DNA from: Bolinopsis microptera
Taxonomy: Eukaryota > Ctenophora > Tentaculata > Lobata > Bolinopsidae
NCBI RefSeq assembly: GCF_026151205.1
Contig: NC_087079.1
Span: 248,001-312,000 of the forward strand
Direction: 5' to 3'
DNA length: 64,000 bases
A model generated the notes under the pieces. The model had not been told where the DNA came from and made no database searches. It saw only the letters and a program-made list of their open reading frames with translations. The position numbers were made by a program, and so were the translations under genes. This document shows, piece after piece, positions 1 to 10,809 of this stretch. Position 1 is the stretch's first letter; each line of letters starts with the position of its first letter.

Positions 1-946
1 ATGTATTACTGTCTCTTTTAGAAATACAAATATATCTATTACGGTCTGAAAATATTAAATCAACAACTTCATTAATCATATTCTCTACTTCAATCAAGTC
101 TAATCTGGTATAAAGAGTAGTAAAATCATATACTTGTATATTATAAACATCGCTATTTTTGATAGCTTCAAGGAATTCACTTGAGGAATCTATGCTCCAA
201 AACATGTTTATACCGCTGTTGTTGTAGATTGCCTCGCAGTATTTCTTGAAGTATTTCCTCAAAAGTTTCAGACAACAGTTAACTTGGACGTTAAGTTGTT
301 TCGTAACGCAAAAACGGGCACCTGCAATGAACCTCGCCTTGTAAGGGTTCTTATGAAGCTTAGGGTTCCAGAAGATGCGTGCTAGTCGCAAGTTTTTATC
401 TTCAACTTGTACATTAAATCTCTCCTTTAGACTCTCAGATATTTTATTGACATAATGAGTCTCGTCTTCGCTACAGGGTTTATATGTATCATTACCTATA
501 CATTCTAGAGTATTAGGATCAAAACCCATTTCATTGACAAGAGTTTTTACATAAAACTTTTTACAAATAAATGAAAAATTACCAGAAGCTTTGTCGATAC
601 TACAAATAATGTATTTACTTTTCAGCAATTTAAGACTTCTTTTAACATCATCTTTTTCCAGTGTGTTTTCTTTTATTTCAAATGTTTCAGGAAAGTTTTT
701 CTTGTAATATTCAATACGATTGGAAACTATTGATAACACTTTTTCCTTCCAATCGCTGAACTTTACTTCTTTTTGACAGTACTTTCTACTTTTTGATTTT
801 ATAAATTTATCGACAGCTTCGGTAACTGACATATATATCTCATCTGGAGATTTAAATGTGGGAATTCTGTATTTACAACCGTAGGAAAGTACTTCCCTAA
901 GTTCAACATTATCAACAATATCTAAATTACCAGTAACTACATGTCC
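1..946 (-). pseudogene. Penelope-like element RT region (distal part of the split N-GIY-YIG PLE, runs off the window)
   Basis: Read on the minus strand this stretch is open throughout and has no start of its own, because it is the continuation of the ORF at 3101-4223. It holds the PLE signature 'NPKLHKNPYKARFIAGAR' near positions 400-300, a 'DKASGNFSF' segment upstream of it, and a 'YDFTTLYTRL' palm-like segment near the window edge. This is reverse transcriptase of the Penelope superfamily. Joining its first codon (position 946) to position 3104 restores one frame, since GTCC is duplicated on both sides of the 947-3100 insertion. The catalytic end of RT lies outside the window. Confidence 0.8.
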
Positions 947-1559
947 ATTAGCCCGGTTCATAAAACAAAAATATTATCCAATAATTACGGCGATAGGCTT
1001 ATCTGTTGTTCCTTAGGCCAAATAACTACCAAAAAAATTTTGAAGCTTCAACTCCAACCGGAAACACCCCCACATGCCACGCCCATTTTTTTCATCAATT
1101 TTTAACAGGTAAAAATCTTCATATCATCAATTTAGGCATGAAGGAGTGCTTTTAGTGCTCCAACAGTTTGGGGTCTAATAGTAATGGTAGAAAAAGGTTA
1201 ACTTTAGTCAAAGTCTCAAGTCTCCACGGCGCTTGGTTTAGGCGCACCGGATCTCGCGTCTCCGCCTCCGCTGCGTGATTGGTGGCGCCAGAACTAAAGG
1301 TCGTAGAGACATGAGACTTCAACTAAAGTTAACCTTTTCCTACCATTTATATTAGAGTAGCACAGATTCAGAGCTCTAAACACATTCCTTCATCCTTAAA
1401 ACGATAATCATATGAATTTTGCCTGTAAAAGTTGATATCTTGATGTCAATTAACATCGTAAGCTTTTAAAACTAAAATTAATTAAATGAGTCATAATACT
1501 TCACACAATATTTACACACAATATGAAAATATAAATACAGGAAGTCTTTTGGATTCCAC
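947..1559 (+). repeat. Left terminal inverted repeat of the 2.15-kb element
   Basis: Matches the reverse complement of 2490-3100 with scattered differences. It contains the subterminal module with CCACGCCCATTTTTTT (about 1075-1095) that is also found, diverged, in the hAT-like MITE at 61643-62481. Confidence 0.85.
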
Positions 1560-2489
1560 GTCTCCACACCCTGGAACTGTCAGAGGTAAGAACAATAGAA
1601 CAGTCTTTTATTAATAATCCAACAATCATATTATATGAACCTTTTCAGTTGAAACTTCGTTGGTTGCATTGTGTTGCAAAATTTCTTGCATTACAATACT
1701 AGTGAAAATAAACATTACTGGGGGAATTTGCCCTCTTCCAAGCTCTCTTACAATGAAGTCGCATTCCGGAGACTAATGTTTATGAATGAGCAGTCACTGT
1801 CGAGAACGAGCTGGTCGAGTATTGGGAATATGCCATCTATGGCGTGGAGAATTTCCCCTCTATACCGTGGAGAATTTCCCCTCTTCATGAATCCTACAAG
1901 AATTTAACAAGTATTCCCCCATCTTGGAGAGGGAATCAGTCCTTCAGCTTCAAGAAATTCAGTTTACAGAAGAGATTCATTTAGATGTTAGATCCATTAC
2001 TGATAACTTGGTAAAGGAATTAGAACCAGATGCTACTTTGTTAGCTAATGCTTGGATATTTATAGTTATTTACTTAACTTTGTCTTGACGTATCAGTAAG
2101 AGATTACTGTACCTCGTTATTTACGAAGAAATCATCAGACCTTATTAATAGTGATCGGTGACCCTGTCAGTGACGACTGACGAGCTATGAAGGAATCATT
2201 GGATCTCATTGATAATGATCCTGTCAGTGACGAGCTATGAAGGAATTATTGGACCTCATCAATGCTGATCCTATCGGTGACGAGTTATAAAGAAATAAAG
2301 ACCTCATTTAAATCCTAGTTTGACGAAAATATTCCTCTGGCAACAAAATTCCTTTTGGCAACGAAGATTAGACAGCTTGCTGGTGAAGACTTGGCGATCC
2401 GAAAACCAGGGTACCTAAATCAGAACCTGCTGACTTCTTTAAAGGATCAGTTCCACTTTCCAGTGCAGGGACCGAGAAAAGTTCAATGT

Positions 2490-3100
2490 CGAATCCAAGA
2501 GACTTCCTGTATTTATATTTTCATATTGTGTGTAAATATTGTGTGAAGTATTATGACTCATTTAATTAATTTTAGTTTTAAAAGCTTACGATGTTAATTG
2601 ACATCAAGATATCAACTTTTAAAGGCAAAATTCATATGATTGTCGTTTTAAGGATGAAGGAATGTGTTTAGAGCTCTGAATCTGTGCTACTCTAATATAA
2701 ATGGTAGGAAAAGGTTAACTTTAGTTGAAGTCTCATGTCTCTACGACCTTTAGTTCTGGCGCCACCAATCACGCAGCGGAGGCGGAGACGCGAGATCCGG
2801 TGCGCCTAAACCAAGCGCTGTGGAGACTTGAGACTTTGACTAAAGTTAACCTTTTTCTACCATTACTATTAGACCCCAATCTGTTGGAGCACTAAAAGCA
2901 CTCCTTCATGCCTAAATTGATGATATGAAGATTTTTACCTGTTAAAAATTGATGAAAAAAATGGGCGTGGCATGTGGGGGTGTTTCCGGTTGGAGTTGAA
3001 GCTTCAAAATTTTTTTGGTAGTTATTTGGCCTAAGGAACAACAGATAAGCCTATCGCCGTAATTATTGGATAATATTTTTGTTTTATGAACCGGGCTAAT
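2490..3100 (-). repeat. Right terminal inverted repeat of the 2.15-kb element
   Basis: Reverse-complement partner of 947-1559. The two arms differ by a few substitutions, so the insertion is not brand new. Confidence 0.85.
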
Positions 3101-4223
3101 GTCCATGAGGAGGATAATTGAAAGGGGAGGAGTGACAATCGCATGGACTACCTAAAATAGATTTAATATCAGAAATAGAAAGTTTCTTTAAGAATGAAGC
3201 ATAGTTACAAATAGAAAGACTTATAGGATCATTATACTCATAATAAATCTGTAATGGTGTAAAAGACTGAATCAAAATGGGAAGCAAATCAATGACTGAA
3301 GTGTCAGAGAAAATAGATTTTAGGTTAAGATTATCAATGAATTTGCAATTAAATGGAACAATTATAAATTCTCTATTACTGGATTCAGATTTGTTCTGAT
3401 GGTATTTGGGGGAAAATGTTGAACAGAAAGAGGAACATACGTTGTAAATCAATCCTGAATTATTTTGACTCAAAGAGTAGAGAGTGTCTAAATCTGATAA
3501 GCTATAACATTTTAATGTTTTGTATATGGAATGTTCTGAAGAGATGTTATCTTTCAGCCTGTTAATATCAGACTCTATGGTATCCAGAGACTTCTTAGGC
3601 TGAACTTTCTTCTTTCCATTCCCTCTGCCACGTTTGTATCGAGCAATCTGTCCACTAAAATAATTCATAACCCGATCTTGGGAGATGTTGCCCGTTCCTT
3701 TCTTCTTGTCATTAAGACCAAGAGGGAATGCTGTCCCAAGCTTCTCTATCCAGTAATCCTCCAGGAGAAGTAAATCATTTTTGACATCAGTGGACATGTC
3801 AGAATCAACATAATCTACAATCTGTATGGAAGCATCTGAGAAGACGTGACCAGGAATATTAAGATGTTCATATAAAAATGTGGATGATTTGGCTTTGACA
3901 CAATTTCTGTGGCCATTGACTCTTTTATGAAGTGGTTGAGTTGTTTCTCCAACATATTGTTTTTTACAGGTAGAACAGGTAATAACATAAATAACATTAT
4001 TAGTTTTACAATTAAATATAAAATTTGTATGTCCAAAGATAAAATCATTATTAAAAGTACTGCTCCTAAATGTATTAACAGGATTAAAACTGTTGCAAGT
4101 GAGACAGCCTCTACCATTGCAACATCTAAAAGTGCTAGAAAAGACATTACTAGGGGTTACCCATTTATTCAAGGATTTTGAGAAAAATTTACCATTACGT
4201 TTAAGTCGAGAAGGTAACATCAT
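3101..4223 (-). CDS. PLE with N-terminal GIY-YIG endonuclease (5' part, interrupted)
   Basis: Begins at ATG 4223; an in-frame stop lies just upstream. Residues about 33-45 form a Cys cluster (CCNGRGCLTC). A GIY-YIG nuclease follows directly (NVIYVITCSTCKKQYVGETT, about 78-97, then HKRVNGHR with the conserved Arg, and LLEDYWIEKL). A basic linker (RYKRGRGNGKKK) follows, and the frame then runs into the inverted-repeat element at 3100 and continues as RT at 946-1. Penelope elements proper carry GIY-YIG at the C-terminus. The order here, nuclease before RT with a preceding Cys motif, is that of the Chlamys/Naiad-type PLEs. The assignment rests on domain order and motifs, not on a tree. The ORF cannot be expressed whole in its present state. 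Confidence 0.8.
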
Positions 4224-4692
4224 CCCTTTCGGCGTTTCCGCCTAGACCCAACGACTCGAGATAGGCCAAGGACAACGGGTCGGACATCAACCTATTGTCA
4301 TGGGGCTGCCATGATTGGGCGGGCGTTAGATGTCATGAACCTAAATAGTTCTCCCACCGACGCAGTGTAGCCTGGCGAGATTCTTCGCGACCATAAAAAT
4401 CTCTTAGAACCGGATCTTGCACTGCCGCTGTTTCTCGTACCGTAGCATGGCGGACAGCTCACGCCAGAAAATGAAATAAACAGGTAAATACAGGATAAAA
4501 CAGGAGATGTATGTACAACAACAAGACTTCAAGGAGGGCGCCCAAGAAAACAAAGATCAACCAAATCTCGGAACCAATGGCCGGGAGAGATATAAATGTA
4601 ATTATAGAGCAATATCAAGAAAAGCTATCAATTATGTATCCAACGGGGCGGAAGAACCGACCACCAGTACTTGATACCATGATACGGACGTA
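4224..4692. other. 5' region of the minus-strand PLE and flank, no gene
   Basis: Relatively GC-rich (GGGCGGGCGTTAG, GTACCGTAGCATGGCGG) compared with its surroundings. It probably holds the PLE 5' UTR. No ORF with recognisable content is present. A short open frame at 4511-4693 has no recognisable motif. Confidence 0.4.
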
Positions 4693-4694
4693 AT

Positions 4695-5985
4695 CTAACT
4701 TGAAGAGTACTGCAAGGTATCCTGGAGTTACCTTGAAGAGTACTACAAGATATTCTGAAGTTAACTTGAAGAGTACCACAAGGTATCCTGAAATTAACTT
4801 GAAGAGTTCTACAAGGTATCCTGAAGTTAACTTGAATAGTACTACAAAGTATCCTGAAGTTAACTTGAAGAGTAATACAAGGTATCCTGAAATTAACTTG
4901 AAGAGTTCTACAAGGTATCCTGAAGTTAACTTGAAGAGTAATACAAGATATTCTGAAGTTAACTTGAAGAGTACCACAAGGTATCCTGAAATTAACTTGA
5001 AGAGTTCTACAAGGTATCCTGAAGTTAACTTGAATAGTACTACAAAGTATCCTGAAGTTAACTTGAAGAGTAATACAAGATATTCTGAAGTTAACTTGAA
5101 GAGTACCACAAGGTATCCTGAAATTAACTTGAAGAGTTCTACAAGGTATCCTGAAGTTAACTTGAATAGTACTACAAAGTATCCTGAAGTTAACTTGAAG
5201 AGTACTACAAGGTATCCTGAAGTTAACTTGAATAGTACTGCAAGGTATCCTGGAGTTAACTTTAAGAGTACTGCAAGGTATTCTGAAGTTAACTTGAAGT
5301 GTACTACAAGATATCGTGAAGTTAACTTAAAAAGTACTACAAGGTATCCTGAAGTTAACTTGAAGAGTACTACAAGGTATCTTGAAATTAACTTGAAGAG
5401 TACTACAAGGTATCCTGAAGTTAACTTGAAGAGTACTGCAAGATATCCTGAAGTTAACTTGAAGAGTACTACAAGATATCCTGGAGTTACCTTGAAGAGT
5501 ACTACAAGATATTCTGAAGTTAACTTGAAGAGTTCTACAAGGTATCCTGAAGTTAATTTGAAGAGTACTACAAGATATTCTGAAGTTAACTTGAAGAGTA
5601 CCGCAAGGTATCCTGAAATTAACTTGAAGAGTTCTACAATGTATCCTGAAGTTAACTTGAATAGCACTACAAAGTATCCTGAAGTTAACTTAAAAAGTGA
5701 TGCAAGGTATCCTAAAGTTAAATTAAAAAGTACTACAATTTATCCTGAAGTTAATTTGAAGAGTACTGCAAGGTATCCTGAAGTTAACTTGAAGAGTACT
5801 ACAAGATACCCTGGAGTTAACTTAAAAAGTGATACAAGGTATCCTGGAGTTAACTTAAAAAGTGATACAAGGTATCCTGAAGTTAACTTTAAAAGTATTA
5901 CAATGTATCCTGAAGTTAACTTGAAGAGTACTACAAGGTATCCTGGAATTATCTTGAAGAGTTCTACAAAGTACAAGGTATCCTA
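4695..5985 (+). repeat. 33-bp minisatellite, ~39 units
   Basis: Unit of 33 bp built around GTTAACTTGAAGAGTACTAC plus AAGGTATCCTGAA. Because 33 is a multiple of 3 and no frame-specific stop occurs, one forward frame reads as 11-residue repeats (KSTTRYPEVNL) for 428 codons and one reverse frame stays open as well (LFKLTSGYLVV). Openness on both strands shows these are not protein genes. Units differ at a few fixed positions. Confidence 0.95.
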
Positions 5986-6257
5986 AAATTAACTAAAATG
6001 TATTCTTAAGTTAACTTGCAAGTACTGCAAATCCGAGAGGCGATAAAATATCAAATATATCGGGACCGATATAATTGGAAGACGACAAATATCTAACTTT
6101 AGGTCAACTTCATGCTTTCTGTCAGTTAACTTTAGGACCAGATCAGCTTTATCTTAATTTGATTCAAGTTTGCCTGCAGGCTACCACAACAACAACAACA
6201 TAGAGGTTGTTATAGGTTTAATTAAGTATATAAAGGATAATTTGAAGCTAACTTGTA

Positions 6258-6650
6258 GTTCTCTTTAAAGTTAACTTCAGGATACCTTGTAGTACTCTTC
6301 AAGTTAACTTCAGGATACCTTGTAGAACTCTTCAAGTTAACTTCAGAATATCTTGTAGTACTCTTCAAGGTAACTCCAGGATACCTTGTAGTACTCTTCA
6401 AGTTAACTTCAGGATATCTTGCAGTAATCTTCAAGTTAACTTCAGGATACCTTGTAGTACTCTTCAAATTAATTTCAAGATACCTTGCAGTACTCTTAAA
6501 GTTAACTCCAGGATACCTTGCAGTACTATTCAAGTTAACTTCAGGATACCTAATTGTGGTACCTACTCTTCAAGTTAACTTCAGGATATCTTGTAGTACT
6601 CTTCAAGGTAACTCCAGGATACCTTGCAGTACTCTTCAAGTTAACTTAAG
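6258..6650 (-). repeat. 33-bp minisatellite, inverted array, ~12 units
   Basis: The same unit as 4695-5985 in reverse orientation, so the two arrays and the spacer (5986-6257) form a giant palindrome. One unit (about 6555) carries an insertion that breaks the period. Confidence 0.93.
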
Positions 6651-6907
6651 AATACATTCTAGTTAATTTTAAGCAGAATGTTTAAGATAGATCTTAGAAT
6701 GAAACAAAAAAGCCCTTTTCAGACAAAACTTAGTAGCTGTACTATTCTAAGCAATGTTATTCTGACATTTGGAAATATTTCCTTCCGTTTGAACATAGAC
6801 TATATTGCTTAGGATACAATGACATTCTTAATAATCACTGCAATTCTGTAAAAGCCATACAACAATTCTTCTGTTCAGTAAAGCAATTCTTCAAAAATAT
6901 AACAAAA

Positions 6908-7026
6908 GGATACGGCACCCCGGAATTTCCAGGCGGTCACCCATCCAAGTACTAACCCGGCCTGCAGTTGCTTACCTTCCCAGATCGAACGAGATGGGGT
7001 GTATTCAGCCGAGTATGGCCGTGTAC
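6908..7026 (-). rRNA. 5S rRNA gene copy (in foldback arm A)
   Basis: The minus strand reads as a 5S rRNA of about 119 nt. Recognisable are a CATCTCGTTCGATCTGGGAAG-like A-box/intermediate region, GGTTAGTACTTGGATGGGTGA (C-box region) and CCGCCTGG, closed by complementary ends (GTACACGGCC near 7026 and GCCGTATCC near 6908). Relative to the copy at 38871 it has changes such as CCTGGAAATTCCGGGGTGCC near the 3' end, so it may be a pseudogene. It sits in a transposon arm, not in an rDNA cluster. Confidence 0.87.
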
Positions 7027-7917
7027 AGTGATGTTGAATTTTGCTTCTCTATATCTTCTCACACAAATTCTTACACTCACACCAACCCTGTATGTGGTTC
7101 ATTGATTAGTTATTATAAGAACAAGTTGTTAGAATACATTAAATTCCTTTGACAGATAACAATACAATATTTTCCTTATCTTCTAATTAAACTTCGTGAT
7201 AAGTAAACTGTTAACTTCATGCCAACTCTATATTATACTTCACACTGCACACGGTACACACTACATAGTTAATGGTTGCCTTGTTGTGGAATGTTATTAA
7301 AGTATTAATCACCATCAAAAATGTGACTGATATTGTTGTGTGTCTGTTCATAGTAGCTAGATCAGCTGGGTGCGCTGATCTGTGATCTCGGCGCGCTCAA
7401 AAAAGCAAATTGGGGACACGTTTTTGTTGTTTTTTTATAGTCGCGAGTTAATTTTACTTTTGAAAACTTTTTACGAGGTGTTAGAAGCCACCTTAAGGTC
7501 TAAAGAGATGAAATCTTGACTAGCACCTACCTGAAAGGCTTTTATCCAACGGGTTTTTCTCAGATTTTTGATATCTCACTTCCTTTTTCCACAGGTGACC
7601 GAAACGTACACGTCATTCTGGACTGCATGCGACTACTCTCGTTACTGAAAGAGATGCTGTGCGACACACGATTATCCTAGGATGATGAGAGTTAGTTTCT
7701 GGGAAAGCCCTAACGATGCTTAAAACGATAGGGGCTGAAAATATTATCAACTATTGAAAACGTGTCCCCAGGACTTCGTTGAAGTCGCGAGATTCGATAC
7801 CCGTAAAATAATGTAGCCAACTACTAGCAAAAACGTGTCCCCACGCGCCAGGGTTGTTATATACGTAGGCTAAATACTAATAGAAGCTAAGTAAAACGAA
7901 CACAAACTGCAAACAAA

Positions 7918-8055
7918 AGGATTCAAGTTGGTTTCAACTGTCGAGGGCCCTTAATTTTATATTAGAAACATCTCAAAGTTCGATCGTGTACATTGCATTG
8001 TACATTGTATATTGTACATTGTACATTGTACAGTGATTTAGCACACTCGCATAAA
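7918..8055 (+). repeat. Partial copy of interspersed repeat S
   Basis: AAGTTGGTTTCAACTGTCGAGG, the GGGCCCTT block and GTGATTTAGCACACTCG match the 3' part of the complete S copy at 8398-8773. It lies just outside the end of foldback copy A. A short run of TTGTACATTGTA repeats is inserted in it. Confidence 0.6.
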
Positions 8056-8397
8056 AACGTCGATTGCAATTCAAAACATGGCATGATAACCGAAAAATGT
8101 AATAAAAACGTGTCTGCTCCTTTATAATATTTATAAAACTTCGCAGAAACTTTTATGCTATACAACTATTATGGTTTATGAAACGTAACTACGTAATAAG
8201 TAGCACTACGTTTTATTCCGCAAAAAACATTAAATTAACTTTGGAACAAACCCGGTAGTTTGGAACGGTACCATGTAAAACTGATAGCTACTGAAAATAC
8301 GAATACTCCACATGCAACTGCAAGGCATTGAAAGTAATACCATTGTAAATGTGATCGAATTGTTGCAGCCAGAAATACTTAATATTGTGTAATGTGT

Positions 8398-8773
8398 GGA
8401 TGATAATTAATCACTCTACACTCGACTGTCACGTGACTTTTTCAACCCGTTCTCTAGCTGGTCTTGAACGACTATTCGAAACCCTAACCCTCTTATCTGA
8501 TCCCAACCCTAACCCTAACCCAATCCTTAACAAAAGCATATGCTGAAACCCTAACCCTAACGAGAAATTAGACTAACTTCCTTATACGGTCATATCACGT
8601 GATCGAGACAGTTTTTCGCCTATATCTCGTCAGGGGAGCATTTTAACCCTATGTCATGGGGGGTGATTCGGAATCAGCGTCCGAAAATGCATCGATTGAA
8701 GTTGGTTTCAACAGTCGGGGGCCCTTTTAGAACAATCTCGAAGATCGACTGTAGAGTGATTTAGTACGCTCGG
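8398..8773 (+). repeat. Interspersed repeat S, uninterrupted copy
   Basis: Contains short telomere-like runs (CCCTAACCCTAACCC around 8506-8522), then TTCCTTATACGGTCATATC and a tail ending TACGCTCGGT. A second copy is split by PLE2: its left half is 29437-29643 and its right half 34883-35072. The uninterrupted TTATACGG here is the empty site for that insertion. Confidence 0.8.
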
Positions 8774-8937
8774 TAATGTGTGGTATCGTACTTTAAGAAC
8801 CCGTTGGGCGTTGTTGGCAACTTGGTCGTTTACCTCAGTAATTTTGTCCCAAGAGTCTGAACTATTTTAATTCTAGCACTACATATAATATATTGTATAG
8901 AGAACAACGCGGGAAGTTGGTCGTTTACCACCTGACA

Positions 8938-9105
8938 GTCTATGCAACGTCTATGCAACGTCCGTGCAACAACAAAAGAACCGTCTATGCAACGTCTATG
9001 CAACGTCCCTGCACAATGAACACTCTATGCACACTCCCTGCACGGTCAGTCTATGCAACGTCTATGCAACGTCTATGCAACGTCTATGCAACGTCCCTGC
9101 ACAGT
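8938..9105 (+). repeat. 11-bp tandem repeat (CGTCTATGCAA)
   Basis: About a dozen imperfect copies of an 11-bp unit CGTCTATGCAA/CGTCCCTGCAC in blocks. An apparent 73-residue ORF here is a by-product of the repeat. Confidence 0.85.
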
Positions 9106-9116
9106 ACCATATGAAC

Positions 9117-9955
9117 ACCGGCTACTAGCCGGCTACTAGCCGGCTAGTAGCCACTTTTGTAATAACAGCTCCTCAACTTCACATTAACAACCGGCTACTA
9201 ACCGGCACTTGAAAAGTGGTCACTAGCCGGCTACTAACCGGCTACTAGCCGGCTAGTGACCACAAAGTGGCTACTAACCGGCTACTAAGCGGTCACTAGC
9301 CGGCTATTAGCCGAGCTCTAAAGCAGACCTACTAGTAGCCGGTTCCAAACCGGCTACTAGCCGGCACTTAGAAAGCGGTCACTAGCCGGCTACTAACCGG
9401 CTACTAACCGGCTAGTAACCACCAAGTGGCTACTAACCGGCTACTAACCGGTCACTAGCCGGCTCTAAAGCAGACCTATTAGTAGCCGGTTCTAAACCGG
9501 CTACTAGCCGGCACTTGAAAAGCGGTCACTCGCCGGCTACTAACCGGCTACTAACCGGCTAGTAACCACCAAGTGGCTACTAACCGGCTACTAACCGGTC
9601 ACTAGCCGGCTATTAGCCGAGCTCTAAAGCAGACCTACTAGTAGCCGGTTCCAAACCGGCTACTAGCCGGCACTTAGAAAGCGGTCACTAGCCGGCTACT
9701 AACCGGCTACTAACCGGCTAGTAACCACCAAGTGGCTACTAACCGGTCACTAGCCGGCTCTTAAGCGGACCTACTAGCCGGCACTCGAAAAGCGGTCGCT
9801 AGCCGGCTACTAACCGGCTACTAACCGGCTAGTAACCACCAAGTGGCTACTAACCGGTCACTAGCCGGCTCTAAAGCGGACCTTCTAGTTCCAAACCGGC
9901 TACTAGCCGACACTTGAAAAGCGGTCACTAGCCGGCTACTAACCGGCTACTATTT
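9117..9955 (+). repeat. Higher-order satellite of CCGGCTACTAGCCGG words
   Basis: The short word CCGGCTA(C/G)TA(G/A) recurs dozens of times. The words are organised into larger units of roughly 110-155 bp, each with a marker such as CCACCAAGTGGCTACTAACC (near 9420, 9565, 9720 and 9835) and CTAAAGCAGACCTACTAG. The words are partly self-complementary, so the block can fold extensively. Confidence 0.92.
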
Positions 9956-10031
9956 GAAACTTGTTATTTGAAACAAATTGTAAATGTAAAGCACAACGTA
10001 AATGTAAATACCACATAATCAATCAAAATGA

Positions 10032-10140
10032 TGCCGGTTAGTAGCCGGCTAGTGACCGCTTTCTAAGTAGCCGGCTAGTGACCGCTTTCTAAGTGCCGGC
10101 TAGTAGCCGGTTTGGAACCGGCTACTAGTAGGTCCGCTTA
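10032..10140 (-). repeat. Inverted block of the CCGGCTA satellite
   Basis: Reverse complement of the marker segment found at 9326-9430 (for example GACCGCTTTCTAAGTGCCGG and GGTTTGGAACCGG). It is separated from the main array by about 75 bp of AT-rich sequence. Confidence 0.85.
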
Positions 10141-10809
10141 GAGCTACCTCGTAGAACCCGTAGTAGTAGTAGTAGCAAAAAGGAAATTAATGGGGCTCGG
10201 GACGCCCTGAGAGGTCACTTTCAGCTTTTAGTTGGCCAAGAACAAGATGGTTTATTGAATCTTTTATTTAACACTGTCAATAATCTAACTGACATGATTA
10301 CGAGGCACACTGAAGACTCAACAAAACGTGTGGAAAGCGCAAGAAAGCAGTTTGAAGAACTCCAGAAAGACATCGCCCAAGGACAAACGCTCGCTTCAAC
10401 TACTACTGGAGCTACGAACACACGCTGCAGTCCTCCGCTGATCCCTTCCACTCCTCCTAGCCAACGTCCACATGGTAACAGTACAGACTCAGAACCAGGT
10501 ACATTACCATTTGAGACACTTGATGGTTCCTGTTTTGAAACATTTTCGACTTCTTTACTGAACGATGACGTTATATATGACCGCACTTTTCCTAATAGAC
10601 GTGTTGCATACTATGGTCAGTTTTCTTATCGCTATTCCGGCGGTCTCCATCCAGCTAGAGACGTGCCTGAATCATCTTATTTGAGTGAAATTATCAAGGT
10701 ACTTAAGACCCGTCACCCAGATTTTAATTTCAACTCTGTCATGGTCACTTCTTATGATGCTCCCCACTCGTGCATCCCACCCCAAATAATGATGCTCGAT
10801 ATTATTTAA
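10093..10809 (+). pseudogene. Retrotransposon ORF1 fragment with the start of an AlkB-like domain
   Basis: The frame is open from 10093 (after a stop at 10090) although the first clear ATG is at 10255. It begins with a Ser-rich basic stretch (RRTRSSSSSKKE), followed by a coiled coil (about 10200-10390) and a Ser/Pro/Thr linker. Then come DRTFPNRRVAYYGQFSYRYS and FNSVMVTSYDAPHSCIPP, which parallel the N-terminal half of the AlkB-like domain in the ORF1 at 43376-45604 (GRSVLAFGERYHYTG, VNSILINRYDG). Just where the HxD iron ligands should follow, the frame shifts (CCCCAAATAATGATGCTCG) and ends. The 5' end abuts satellite DNA. It looks like a dead fragment. Confidence 0.6.

Larger units (their letters stand above)
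947..3100. mobile_element. 2.15-kb non-autonomous element with ~610-bp terminal inverted repeats
   Basis: Left end ATTAGCCCGG and right end CCGGGCTAAT are inverted copies, and the match continues inward for about 610 bp (947-1559 against 2490-3100). The 4-bp direct repeat GTCC (943-946 and 3101-3104) flanks it. Inside each arm is a second nested hairpin (about 1185-1349 and 2700-2870) that begins and ends with AAGGTTAACTTTAG-like sequence. The core, 1560-2490, has no transposase-like ORF. It carries two to three imperfect ~60-bp tandem copies near 2160-2310 (GACGAGCTATGAAGGAAT) and short fragments only. It interrupts a PLE ORF. The superfamily is not assigned. Confidence 0.88.
4693..7856 (-). 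mobile_element. Foldback element copy A (one end missing), carries 5S rRNA and 33-bp minisatellites
   Basis: Inverted relative to copy B (38037-42200). Order here: long + array (4695-5985), 272-bp spacer, short minus array (6258-6650), then a terminal arm (6651-7856) that is the reverse complement of 38037-39249 and ends ACGCGCCAGGGTTG. The arm has a complete 5S rRNA sequence. The opposite arm, equivalent to 41231-42200, is absent: the long array starts abruptly at 4693-4700. The left boundary is therefore a deletion or rearrangement, and no target duplication can be read. Confidence 0.8.

Noticed and set aside
1671..1907. 78-aa ORF in the core of the 2.15-kb element as a transposase remnant
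   Set aside because: No transposase motif, short, and partly made of a duplicated GGAGAATTTCCCCTC segment.
4615..5986. ORFs of 428 aa (+) and 350 aa (-) of 11-residue repeats
   Set aside because: They are open on both strands because of a 33-bp stop-free repeat. The same happens in every other array of the family, and no start context or domain is present.
8893..9114. 73-aa ORF with YATSMQRPC repeats
   Set aside because: It is produced by the 11-bp tandem repeat.
9117..9955. Possible CRISPR-like array
   Set aside because: Repeats have no uniform spacers, the words overlap and vary, and the context is an animal genome. It is a satellite.
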